Source: an uncultured Rickettsiales bacterium (GTDB lineage: Bacteria; Pseudomonadota; Alphaproteobacteria; Rickettsiales; UBA1997). Taken from it: a stretch of DNA of 19,156 bases. Numbering within the stretch: position 1 is the first letter of the stretch; each line of letters starts with the position of its first letter. Shown in pieces: positions 1 through 6,592 of the stretch. The position numbers and the translations under genes were made by a program. Where the stretch lies: assembly GCA_948744995.1 (NCBI GenBank), contig CAPZCD010000015.1:1-19156 (forward strand), read 5' to 3'. The notes below the pieces were generated by a model. It was not told the origin of the DNA. It did no database searches and saw only the letters and a list, made by a program, of their open reading frames with translations.

Positions 1-37
1 ATATTATAATATATATAATTTTATTATTATTTATCTC

Positions 38-113
38 TGGTGGGACAGGTAGGATTTGAACCCACGACCAAGACGTTATGAGCATCCTGCTCTAACCACT
101 GAGCTACTGTCCC
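38..113 (-). tRNA. tRNA with CAU anticodon (probably Ile2, possibly elongator Met)
   Basis: Read on the minus strand this folds as a complete 76-nt cloverleaf: 7-bp acceptor stem GGGACAG/CTGTCCC, D arm GCTC...GAGC, anticodon loop CTCATAA (anticodon at 78-80), T arm with TTCAAAT loop, and an encoded CCA end at 38-40. The G1-C72 pair and the lack of a GGG/CCC anticodon stem argue against initiator tRNA. The loop context GCTCATAAC and the TTGGTCG variable region look more like the AUA-reading tRNA-Ile2 (whose C34 is changed to lysidine by TilS) than elongator Met, but identity cannot be settled by eye. Confidence 0.93.
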
Positions 114-128
114 TTTATATACTCTTAG

Positions 129-156
129 AGTTTAGTTGTAAGTAGGGAAAATGCAA
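129..156 (-). promoter_or_regulatory. candidate promoter for the CAU tRNA
   Basis: On the minus strand a TTGCAT -35-like box (151-156) is followed after 16 bases by TAAACT (129-134), about 15 bases upstream of the tRNA 5' end. Both boxes are only partial matches. The 16-base spacer matches other promoter candidates in the window. Confidence 0.35.
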
Positions 157-313
157 GGGGTTATGTGAGGTACTGGGATTATTTACTAATATATTTTTTA
201 ACTTCTACTAATATCTTTTTATTATTATTTCTATTTGATTTTTCCTACTTGGCTTCTTTTATAGCTTTTTTAATATTAATAATTTTCTTATTTTTTATTT
301 TTGACTTTTTGTT

Positions 314-353
314 ATATCGCCTACAACTAATTTTCATAAGTTGTAAGCGATAT
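314..353. repeat. 15-bp inverted repeat with 10-base loop
   Basis: The left arm (314-328, ATATCGCCTACAACT) and right arm (339-353, AGTTGTAAGCGATAT) are complementary except at one position. In a plus-strand RNA that position is a C-A mismatch, while in a minus-strand RNA it is a G-U pair, so the stem is fully paired only when read from the minus strand. It lies about 85 bases beyond the stop of the minus-strand gene at 440-934. There is no following T-run, so it may be a 3'-end hairpin rather than a classical intrinsic terminator. Confidence 0.6.
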
Positions 354-439
354 TAGAAACTTTACTTTACTATTCTAGTTATTCTACCTAATTACTTTCT
401 GTTTTTAGGTTCTATTCAGAATCCTCTTCATCTACCTTA

Positions 440-934
440 TTATGGTCTATTTGTAGAAAAAATATCGAGACCCATTGAATCATTATCATCTGCTTCATCT
501 TCTTCCTCTTCTTCCTCTTCTCCATTTTTTCGCCCTTTTACTTCATTCTTTGTCTCAGTGGTTGAAGTAAATACAAAACTAACCTTTCTTGTATTATCTC
601 GGTGTGGTAAATCTTCTGTCTCTTTCGTATCATCTTCCTGATCTGAACTAACTTCTTCATTTACTACAGGTGTCTCATCATTATTTTCATTATCATTTTC
701 TGTTTCTACTATTCTATTGGTAGTTGCTCTATCTCCATTCCACCATCTAGAAATTCCACCCAATATCCGAGAAACAAGAGAACCTCTATTTTCTTCAGGC
801 TACTGCTGTACGTCAATTGTTGGCATCTCTATTACCGGTGTATTTCCTTGCGATGCTTCTGCATTTTTAGCTAAAAAGCCAAATATTAAAACCATAGCAA
901 TATATTTGCTTTTATTATTTTTATTAAATTTCAT
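440..934 (-). pseudogene. secreted acidic low-complexity protein, interrupted by in-frame TAG
   Basis: The frame has 164 coding positions with a single TAG at codon 45 (800-802). The ATG at 934 is preceded by a strong ribosome binding site (AAGAGGA, 941-947) and a promoter (976-1003), so this is the true start. Residues 1-27 form a signal peptide: Lys/Asn-rich n-region (MKFNKNNKSK), hydrophobic core, and an AEA cleavage site before Ser28. After the TAG, which follows two CAG codons and could be a CAG-to-TAG change, the frame stays open for 119 codons. That part holds a GISRWWNG segment and then an Asn/Asp/Glu-rich acidic tail with a run of seven Glu around 500-520. It resembles no family I know; an exported effector-like or surface protein is an inference. 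A recent nonsense mutation is likeliest, while readthrough or a sequencing error is possible. The N-terminal 44 residues alone would give only a signal peptide plus a short stub. Confidence 0.72.
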
Positions 935-1242
935 AATAAATCCTCTTAATAATATAAAATATTTCAATAGTAAGTAAGATATTTATTCAATATAATATGT
1001 CAATGGAGTAATAAAGAGAGAATGGATATTGCACTCTATTAGTTTGTCTTTAAACCTTTTTATATAGAATTATCAATGTATTTTGGCATATTATAATTTT
1101 AGTTTTACCTTTATTTTTTAGTAATTCTTTAATTTTTATTTATTAATTTTTATTCCAAAAATATCTTGTATAATTGTACCTAGATTATTTATTTTTTCTT
1201 AAAATTACTATCGCAAAATCGACACAATTTCCCTTAAAATCA
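935..1242. other. spacer between secreted gene and M48 protease gene
   Basis: About 308 bases without a gene. The left part holds the promoter and ribosome binding site of the minus-strand secreted gene. The rest (about 1010-1242), downstream of the protease stop, is AT-rich with no convincing terminator, repeat or reading frame. Confidence 0.6.
976..1003 (-). promoter_or_regulatory. promoter of the acidic secreted gene
   Basis: On the minus strand, a perfect TTGACA (998-1003) and a TATCTT -10 box (976-981) are separated by 16 bases. The start point would be near 969, giving a leader of about 35 bases with the AAGAGGA ribosome binding site. The preserved signals suggest the gene was inactivated recently or is still expressed. 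Confidence 0.6.
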
Positions 1243-2367
1243 TCATCGTACAAAATTACTAAAATTGTTTTTTAGCAGAATTATCTTCGATTTTAATATT
1301 ATATATTTGTTCTTAAAAAACAGAGAAATATTATAATAATCTCTGATTAAAGAATCTACATTTGCTAATTTATAACTATAGAGACACGCTGATATAAGTA
1401 TACAAAAAGAAAGTACAAAGGTCATATTTACTCCAAAAACAGGCTTTATTACACTACTAGTTTTAAATATATTTTTTACATTCTTCATCCGATTTTTAGT
1501 ACTTGGGTGCGAAGAAAATATTGAAAAATAACCACTGTCACCTAAAAGCCCTAGTGCTTCTGACATTTCGGAACCACTTATAACCTTAGCTCCCTGAGAA
1601 TCCGCTCTATATTCGACACCTTTACTGATTTGTAGCTGTATAAATTTATACACATTCAAAACTACAAACTTATAGAAGAAATTTATCAAAAAATCTAAAA
1701 AACTATAGATAGAATCTATTGCTATAGATATATATTCACCAAAAAATGGTATTATACCTATAATACGTACAAATATCATAAATATAATCCAAATTATCTT
1801 CGAAACAAAATTGTTTGCCCTTTCGTTTATTATCAGTAATAGTGCTGCAAAATAGTCTTTATTCACTATATGTGACATTTCATGTCCCATTATACCCTTT
1901 AGATAGATTATAAACTGCTTTTTACTGTCAGTTTCTGCTTTATACAAATTTAAAATACCTTTTGTTAATATTATAATATTCTTTCTTAGCCCACCAACAG
2001 CGTATGCATTTACTTCGTCAGATTTATTTACGTAAAGTTTTACATCTGGTCTGTTAAATTTTGACTTAACTTCTTCAAAAGCTTCAGCTATGTCTTTATA
2101 TTTGTCGTCTTTAGTTGCCAATACACTCCTTTTAGCATAATATCTAACACTTGATGAAAAACAAAAATCAAAAAATAGAAAAATTAACATTAGAGCCGTT
2201 GTCAAAGATACAGATAAAAAAACCAATGACTCAACATAGTGGCCTTGAGCTGAAGCAGCTAAAAAATACTTGCCTAAAACCAAAAAAGTTAAAGGACTAA
2301 GTACTACTATAAAATTCAATATACTTAAAATATAAACCAGTAGAAAACTTAATATTTTTTGTAACAT
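1243..2367 (-). CDS. M48-family (HtpX-like) membrane zinc metalloprotease
   Basis: This 374-residue protein is a membrane-bound peptidase of the M48 family, which in HtpX-type members degrades misfolded membrane proteins at the inner membrane. Two hydrophobic N-terminal segments (about residues 5-32 and 45-70) precede the protease domain. NAYAVGG (120-126) matches the conserved M48 NAF/YA..GG block. The zinc site HEMSH is at 162-166 (HExxH, catalytic Glu163), with third-ligand Glu252 in VEYRAD. HPSTKNR (277-283) is the usual C-terminal M48 motif. A hydrophobic stretch (about 190-245) lies between the zinc motifs, and a further membrane segment (about 313-333) plus a basic tail make it longer than typical HtpX (about 290 residues). 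It starts 6 bases after greA and is probably co-transcribed. The catalytic site looks intact. Whether it is true HtpX or another M48 branch is unclear. Confidence 0.88.
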   Translation of the reverse strand: MLQKILSFLLVYILSILNFIVVLSPLTFLVLGKYFLAASAQGHYVESLVFLSVSLTTALMLIFLFFDFCFSSSVRYYAKRSVLATKDDKYKDIAEAFEEVKSKFNRPDVKLYVNKSDEVNAYAVGGLRKNIIILTKGILNLYKAETDSKKQFIIYLKGIMGHEMSHIVNKDYFAALLLIINERANNFVSKIIWIIFMIFVRIIGIIPFFGEYISIAIDSIYSFLDFLINFFYKFVVLNVYKFIQLQISKGVEYRADSQGAKVISGSEMSEALGLLGDSGYFSIFSSHPSTKNRMKNVKNIFKTSSVIKPVFGVNMTFVLSFCILISACLYSYKLANVDSLIRDYYNISLFFKNKYIILKSKIILLKNNFSNFVR

Positions 2368-2373
2368 AGCTTT

Positions 2374-2850
2374 TCATGTATTCCATTTTATATCGGTTAC
2401 CTCATAGTATTTCATACCACTCGGAACTTTAATTTCAACCGATTCACCGACATTTTTTCCAACTAAAGCCCGACCGATTGGAGAATCTATGGATATAATA
2501 TTCTTTTCTAAATCTGATTCGAACTCGCTGAGAAGTGTATAAACTATCTCCTTCTCAGTATCTTCGTCTACTAAATATACGGTAGCTCCGAAATCGATTG
2601 CATCACCAGATATTTTACCAAGATCAACTACATCTGCATTTGATAATTTTTCGCTAAGTGATGCTATCATAGCTTCATTTATAGCCTGTTTCTCTTTTGA
2701 GGAACTATATTCGGCGTTTTCGCTTAAGTCACCTAATGCTATTGCCTCTCCTATTGCTTTGGATATTTTTGGTCTTTCAATATTGATTAATCTATCCAAA
2801 TCCTTCTTTAACTTCTCATATCCATTTCTTGTTATTTTGAATCTCTGCAT
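2374..2850 (-). CDS. greA: transcription elongation factor GreA
   Basis: GreA binds in the secondary channel of RNA polymerase and stimulates cleavage of backtracked transcripts, rescuing arrested complexes. The 158-residue length is exactly typical. The N-terminal coiled coil (residues 1-75) carries GDLSENAEY at 40-48, with Asp41 and Glu44 at the tip positions that hold the catalytic Mg ion. The C-terminal FKBP-like domain includes DSPIGRALVGKNVGE (about 122-136). The ATG has no clear Shine-Dalgarno. It is divergent from recA and leads a two-gene unit with the M48 protease. Confidence 0.97.
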   Translation of the reverse strand: MQRFKITRNGYEKLKKDLDRLINIERPKISKAIGEAIALGDLSENAEYSSSKEKQAINEAMIASLSEKLSNADVVDLGKISGDAIDFGATVYLVDEDTEKEIVYTLLSEFESDLEKNIISIDSPIGRALVGKNVGESVEIKVPSGMKYYEVTDIKWNT

Positions 2851-2905
2851 AATTTTTTTTATTTATTTTTTAACTGTTTTCAAGATAATACACATTATAT
2901 AATAT

Positions 2906-2934
2906 ATGATATACTAATTTTTACTAAAAAGCAA
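2906..2934 (-). promoter_or_regulatory. candidate greA promoter
   Basis: On the minus strand TTGCTT (2929-2934) and TATCAT (2906-2911) are spaced by 17 bases, giving a start near 2899 and a leader of about 50 bases. The -10 box is a 5/6 match; the -35 is weak. Confidence 0.4.
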
Positions 2935-3165
2935 GGAGTATTTATACAATTCTCCTATAGGAATTGATAAGTAGCAAAAGATAAGATTTATATTTAAATA
3001 GTAAGTATATTGAGATACATTTTCGTTATTTTATAAATATTATAAGTTTTTATTATTAGTTAATAACTATGTAAATTTTTTAGAAAGAAGATCTATTCTA
3101 TTTTATTATTTTTATTAATTTATCAAACAATGTCTAGAAATATCCTTCCGTAACAAAAACACTTA

Positions 3166-3193
3166 TTTACTTTTAATAAAAATATGATACACT
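3166..3193 (+). promoter_or_regulatory. candidate recA promoter
   Basis: TTTACT (3166-3171) and TACACT (3188-3193) are separated by 16 bases, with a start expected near 3200 and a leader of about 25 bases. Both boxes match 4 of 6 consensus positions. In DNA this AT-rich the match could be chance, but TACACT with a 16-base spacer also precedes ftsA and tRNA-Lys. Confidence 0.35.
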
Positions 3194-3224
3194 ACAATTC
3201 AATATATATGATATCATTTTAATT

Positions 3225-4292
3225 ATGCCTAAAGAAGAGAAAGTTACAGAAAATACAAATAAAATAAGTCCCGAAAAGAAAAAAGCTATAGACATAGCAC
3301 TAGCACAGATAGACAAACAATTTGGCAAGGGGTCAGCTATGAGATTCGGACAAAGACCGGTTGAGAATATACAGGTAATACCTTCTGGTTCTTTAGCAAT
3401 AGATACGGCTCTAGGCGTTGGTGGTTATCCTAGAGGCAGAATAGTGGAAATCTACGGTCCTGAAAGTTCAGGAAAAACAACATTGACCTTACACGCTATA
3501 GCTGAAGCTCAAAAACTTGCCCTAACTTGTGCCTTCATAGACGCCGAGCACGCATTTGATCCAACCTACGCACGAGCTCTAGGTATAAACTTGGAAGAAA
3601 TGATTATTTCACAACCATCTTCAGGAGAAGAAGGATTGGAAATAGCGGATACACTGGTAAGATCTGGCGCTGTTGATTTGATAGTTATCGATTCTGTTGC
3701 TGCACTTGTGCCAAAAGCTGAACTTGATGGCAATATGGAAGATAATCAAATGGGTCTACAGGCAAGGCTAATGAGTAAAGCACTACGAAAGCTTACTGGT
3801 TCAATTTCCAGAACTAATAGTACCGTAATTTTTATAAATCAGATTAGAATGAAAATCGGTATTATGTTTGGCTCCCCCGAAACAACAACTGGTGGGAACG
3901 CGTTAAAATTCTATGCGTCTGTTAGACTAGACATAAGGAGAACCGGATCCATTAAGAATAAAGATGAAGTAGTTGGTAATACAACGGTTGTAAAAGTTGT
4001 CAAAAACAAGGTAGCTCCACCGTTTAGAATAGCAAATTTTGAGATATGTTATGGAGAAGGTATATCTAAACTAGGTGAGATAATCGATTTAGGTGTAGAG
4101 TATGATATAATAGAAAAGTCTGGCTCATGGTATTCCTATAAGAGTGAGAGATTAGGACAAGGTAAAGAAAACATAAAAGAATACCTCAAAAATAATCAAA
4201 AGCTGGCCGAAGAAATAGAAACTAAAATAAGAGAAAAGCTGAAAGTTGCTCCAGCTAAACTTGTTGTTGGTGGCGAAGTAACGGAAGAATAA
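3225..4292 (+). CDS. recA: recombinase RecA
   Basis: RecA forms ATP-dependent filaments on single-stranded DNA for homologous recombination and SOS signalling. At 355 residues it has standard length. It carries Walker A GPESSGKT (78-85), Walker B DLIVIDS (151-157), the L1 region (about 157-166) and the L2 DNA-binding segment FGSPETTTGGNALKF (205-219), then the C-terminal domain ending in a short acidic tail (EVTEE). The FGSPETT form is common in alphaproteobacteria. No Shine-Dalgarno is visible before the ATG. It begins a four-gene plus-strand run with miaA, a DUF2628 gene and nth, and is only 8 bases from miaA. Confidence 0.98.
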   Translation: MPKEEKVTENTNKISPEKKKAIDIALAQIDKQFGKGSAMRFGQRPVENIQVIPSGSLAIDTALGVGGYPRGRIVEIYGPESSGKTTLTLHAIAEAQKLALTCAFIDAEHAFDPTYARALGINLEEMIISQPSSGEEGLEIADTLVRSGAVDLIVIDSVAALVPKAELDGNMEDNQMGLQARLMSKALRKLTGSISRTNSTVIFINQIRMKIGIMFGSPETTTGGNALKFYASVRLDIRRTGSIKNKDEVVGNTTVVKVVKNKVAPPFRIANFEICYGEGISKLGEIIDLGVEYDIIEKSGSWYSYKSERLGQGKENIKEYLKNNQKLAEEIETKIREKLKVAPAKLVVGGEVTEE

Positions 4293-4300
4293 TTGCTTAG

Positions 4301-5239
4301 GTGGTTGACAAAATAATATTAATATCAGGAGTTACCGCTTCTGGTAAATCAGGATTAGCATTATTGTTAGCACAAAAGTTTGGTGGTATAGTAATAAATG
4401 CCGATTCTATGCAGATTTATGAAGGATTACCGATTTTGTCGGCACAACCATCAAGAGACGATCTACTATTGACTGAGCATAAATTATACAGTTTTTTGTC
4501 GCCATATAGCTCCAATAACGTTTTTGATTGGATAGCTTTGGCTATGGCTGAAATCAAGAAAACATTCTCATCTGATAAAATTCCTATAGTTGTAGGCGGA
4601 ACCGGTATGTATATAACCAGGTTAATTAACGGCATTAAGGATGCTCCAAGCACAGATAAAAATTTAAGAGTTGAGCTGGATAAGTTATATGACAAAATTG
4701 GTTGGAACGGTTTTATAGAACTGGTTGCTAAAATTGATCCAAAATCGATCCGAAAAATTAAAAAAAATGATAAACAAAGGTTGATACGAATTTATGAAAT
4801 TTATAAAACCAGCGGTAAGAAAGCTTCAGACTTAGACAATAAAGAAAATACATATTTTTTTGAGAGAAATAATATTTTTCATATAAATGTATTACCAGAA
4901 AGAGATGTTATTTATAATAGATGTGAAGATAGATTTAGAAAAATTTTAGTTGACGCTATTGATGAGGTTAGAATATTTATGAAAAATTATCCAGATATTC
5001 TGGATGGTTATTATTCGATAAAAAATACAATAGGCTTAGCACAAATTAGTAAATATTTGAATAATGAAATAAATTACGAAGAAATGTTTGAATTAAGTGT
5101 TAGAGAAACTAGACACTACGCGAAAAGACAATATACTTGGTTTAGAAATCAATTCAAATATGTTGACTTTTTATTTGATAAGGTACCAAATACAGCAGAT
5201 ACGAACAGTTTATTAAAAAAAATAGGTCAATTTTTATGA
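4301..5239 (+). CDS. miaA: tRNA dimethylallyltransferase MiaA
   Basis: MiaA transfers a dimethylallyl group to N6 of A37 in tRNAs that read codons starting with U, the first step of ms2i6A formation, which steadies codon pairing. The 312 residues include the P-loop GVTASGKS (10-17), the substrate segment NADSMQIYEGLPI (33-45) with catalytic-type Asp35, VGGTGMY (98-104), NDKQRLIRIYEIYKTSGK (156-173) and the C-terminal RHYAKRQYTWFRNQ block (about 261-274). The start is a GTG at 4301, 8 bases after the recA stop, with only a weak TTAG upstream. Its last four bases overlap the next gene (ATGA), implying coupled translation. Confidence 0.95.
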   Translation: MVDKIILISGVTASGKSGLALLLAQKFGGIVINADSMQIYEGLPILSAQPSRDDLLLTEHKLYSFLSPYSSNNVFDWIALAMAEIKKTFSSDKIPIVVGGTGMYITRLINGIKDAPSTDKNLRVELDKLYDKIGWNGFIELVAKIDPKSIRKIKKNDKQRLIRIYEIYKTSGKKASDLDNKENTYFFERNNIFHINVLPERDVIYNRCEDRFRKILVDAIDEVRIFMKNYPDILDGYYSIKNTIGLAQISKYLNNEINYEEMFELSVRETRHYAKRQYTWFRNQFKYVDFLFDKVPNTADTNSLLKKIGQFL

Positions 5240-5625
5240 AATCTTACGGCATTTTTGTTAAAAAAAATCAAAACAACGAATCTATTGAAGATGTTGTTTT
5301 AGTGAAGGAAGGATTTAATTTTTATGTTTTATTTTTTAATGTATTATGGTTTTTATCTAAAAAAATGTGGGTTTGTTCTGCTATATATATGGCAACTATA
5401 TTTTTTGTAGTGCATATTTTTTCTCTATGGGTAGCGATTCCCATAGCTTATCTGATACTATTTTTTTTCGGTTTTGAAGCGAACAATTTGCTTATGAAAA
5501 AATTTCAGCGAGATAATTATTATTTTGTCGGTTATAGCAGTGGTAATGACGAAAAAGAAGCTAAACTAAGATTTTTAGATAGCTTGAACCAAGAAAATAA
5601 AGATAAAAATAAGGTAATTTATTAA
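5236..5625 (+). CDS. DUF2628 domain membrane protein
   Basis: A 129-residue small membrane protein of the DUF2628 type: short polar N-terminus, VLVKEGFNFYVLFFNVLWFL (21-40) matching the family's VKEGF-W-AFFF-P-LWLL pattern, two close transmembrane helices (about 44-60 and 62-80), then a polar tail with NYYFVGYSSGNDEKEAKLRF (94-113), where the family usually has GY-LVG..A....EAE-RF. Function is unknown for the family, which is common in alphaproteobacteria. The ATG overlaps the miaA stop by four bases and nth follows 5 bases later, so it lies inside the recA-miaA-nth run. Confidence 0.75.
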   Translation: MKSYGIFVKKNQNNESIEDVVLVKEGFNFYVLFFNVLWFLSKKMWVCSAIYMATIFFVVHIFSLWVAIPIAYLILFFFGFEANNLLMKKFQRDNYYFVGYSSGNDEKEAKLRFLDSLNQENKDKNKVIY

Positions 5626-5630
5626 AAGTT

Positions 5631-6263
5631 ATGAAAAAAATAACTAAAATTTTAAAGATTTTAGAAGAAAGATATGGAAACGAAAGGCTAACAGAACTGG
5701 ATTATATTAATGAATATACGCTATTGGTTGCAGTAATGTTATCGGCTCAAGCAACCGATCGAGGCGTAAATTTAGCAACTGAGGAACTTTTTAAAATTGC
5801 TAAAACTCCTGAAGAAATGGTAACTTTAGGCTTAAAAAATTTAGAAAAATATATAAAAACTATAAATTACTACCATACAAAAGCTAAAAATATCATAAGT
5901 ATGAGCGAAAAATTAATAAGGGCTTACAATTCAAAATTACCAAATACCATGGAGAACTTAACTAGTCTTGCCGGTGTTGGTCGAAAAACCGCAAATATAA
6001 TACTAAATATAGTCTTTAATAAACCTGCGATTGCCGTAGATACACATGTTTTTCGTGTTAGTAATAGATTAGGTATAACAAAAGCTAAAAATGTCTTAGA
6101 AAGCGAACAACAATTAATGAAAATAACGCCAAAGAAATATATTAGAAATTTGAATAATAATCTTGTGATGTTTGGGAGATACGAATGTAAGGCTATAAAG
6201 CCGCACTGTAGTGGTTGTATGCTATCCAACTATTGTGATTATTTTAAAAATAATAACCTATAA
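5631..6263 (+). CDS. nth: endonuclease III (DNA glycosylase/AP lyase)
   Basis: Nth removes oxidised pyrimidines from DNA and nicks the abasic site, a base-excision repair step. The 210-residue protein has family length. The helix-hairpin-helix LAGVGRKTANIIL (113-125) holds the catalytic Lys119 (Lys120 in E. coli). Asp137 lies in VDTHVFRVSNRLG (136-148), matching the essential Asp138. The [4Fe-4S] loop is complete: Cys186, Cys193, Cys196 and Cys202 in the canonical C-X6-C-X2-C-X5-C spacing. It closes the recA-miaA-DUF2628-nth group, so two DNA repair genes share one probable transcript. Confidence 0.97.
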   Translation: MKKITKILKILEERYGNERLTELDYINEYTLLVAVMLSAQATDRGVNLATEELFKIAKTPEEMVTLGLKNLEKYIKTINYYHTKAKNIISMSEKLIRAYNSKLPNTMENLTSLAGVGRKTANIILNIVFNKPAIAVDTHVFRVSNRLGITKAKNVLESEQQLMKITPKKYIRNLNNNLVMFGRYECKAIKPHCSGCMLSNYCDYFKNNNL

Positions 6264-6288
6264 GGGTAATATAGAAAAACCTAAAATA

Positions 6289-6315
6289 TTCATACGTGCC
6301 TGATATATGTATGAA
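6289..6315 (+). terminator. weak hairpin after nth
   Basis: TTCATACGT (6289-6297) pairs with ATGTATGAA (6307-6315) with one non-Watson-Crick position and a nine-base loop, 26 bases after the nth stop. No T-run follows, so termination activity is uncertain. Confidence 0.25.
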
Positions 6316-6369
6316 AAATAAGGTAAAATAAGATAAATGTTATATACTACGTCACACCCACTGATGAAG

Positions 6370-6383
6370 CTATTTTAAAATAG
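6370..6383. repeat. 14-bp perfect palindrome beside tRNA-Phe
   Basis: CTATTTTAAAATAG is self-complementary and lies 4 bases beyond the encoded CCA end of the minus-strand tRNA-Phe. It could mark 3' processing or termination of the tRNA transcript, or be chance in AT-rich DNA. Confidence 0.35.
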
Positions 6384-6387
6384 TGAA

Positions 6388-6463
6388 TGGTGCCCAGAGG
6401 CAGAATCGAACTGCCGACACAAGGATTTTCAGTCCTTTGCTCTACCAACTGAGCTATCTGGGC
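6388..6463 (-). tRNA. tRNA-Phe(GAA)
   Basis: A 76-nt cloverleaf on the minus strand: acceptor stem GCCCAGA/TCTGGGC, D arm GCTC...GAGC with GTTGGTA-type loop, anticodon loop CTGAAAA with GAA at 6428-6430, T arm GGCAG-TTCGATT-CTGCC, discriminator A and encoded CCA (6388-6390). It stands alone between nth and the autotransporter gene. Confidence 0.98.
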
Positions 6464-6477
6464 ATAATATGGATGTT

Positions 6478-6505
6478 ATAATAAACAAAGGATGCTTAAA
6501 AGCAA
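6478..6505 (-). promoter_or_regulatory. candidate tRNA-Phe promoter
   Basis: On the minus strand TTGCTT (6500-6505) and TATTAT (6478-6483) are 16 bases apart, placing the start a few bases before the mature tRNA 5' end at 6463. The -10 is a 5/6 match. Confidence 0.45.
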
Positions 6506-6517
6506 TATCTAATTGCT
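6501..6517 (-). terminator. weak hairpin with short T-run
   Basis: On the minus strand AGCAAT and ATTGCT arms (6 bp, loop TAGAT) are followed by TTTT. It lies about 75 bases after the autotransporter stop and just before the tRNA-Phe promoter, where a terminator would be expected. The stem is short and AT-rich. Confidence 0.3.
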
Positions 6518-6525
6518 AATTTTTA

Positions 6526-6575
6526 TTGTATTGGCTACTACTTTTTTTAGAATTAGTAATTTATAGCCAATACAA
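6526..6575. repeat. 12-bp inverted repeat downstream of autotransporter gene
   Basis: TTGTATTGGCTA (6526-6537) and TAGCCAATACAA (6564-6575) are perfect complements separated by 26 bases, which themselves contain a small ACT/AGT inner pair. The element starts 18 bases beyond the stop of the autotransporter gene. There is no T-run on either side, so it is more likely a 3'-end stabilising or Rho-assisted hairpin than a simple intrinsic terminator. Confidence 0.6.
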
Positions 6576-6592
6576 ATATTAATTATTTACAA

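Larger units (their letters stand above)
114..439. other. gene-poor AT-rich spacer
   Basis: This 326-base stretch between the CAU tRNA and the 3' end of the acidic secreted gene holds the tRNA promoter candidate and a long palindrome at 314-353. A GTG-started plus-strand reading frame at 165-356 (63 residues, nearly all hydrophobic F/L/I) has an AAGGGG four bases before the start, but its composition simply reflects T-rich DNA and it runs into the palindrome. I do not call it a gene. Confidence 0.6.
2851..3224. other. divergent regulatory spacer between greA and recA
   Basis: These 374 bases hold no gene. They contain the candidate greA promoter (2906-2934) and a weak recA promoter candidate (3166-3193). 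A dyad at 2947-2966 has CAATTC/GAATTG arms around an eight-base loop and includes the perfect palindrome TCCTATAGGA (2953-2962). I see no GTTC-N7-GTTC type LexA site of the alphaproteobacterial kind. Confidence 0.5.

Noticed and set aside
165..356. 63-residue hydrophobic plus-strand frame with GTG start and an upstream AAGGGG
   Set aside because: T-rich DNA gives F/L/I codons by chance, the frame runs through the palindrome at 314-353, and no promoter is seen. A real small membrane protein cannot be fully excluded.
800..802. TAG as a sense codon in this organism
   Set aside because: plsX and ftsZ end normally at TAG and no other gene here has an internal TAG, so general reassignment is not supported.
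717..977. 86-residue plus-strand frame
   Set aside because: It is antisense to the secreted acidic gene, whose promoter, ribosome binding site and signal peptide on the minus strand explain the region.
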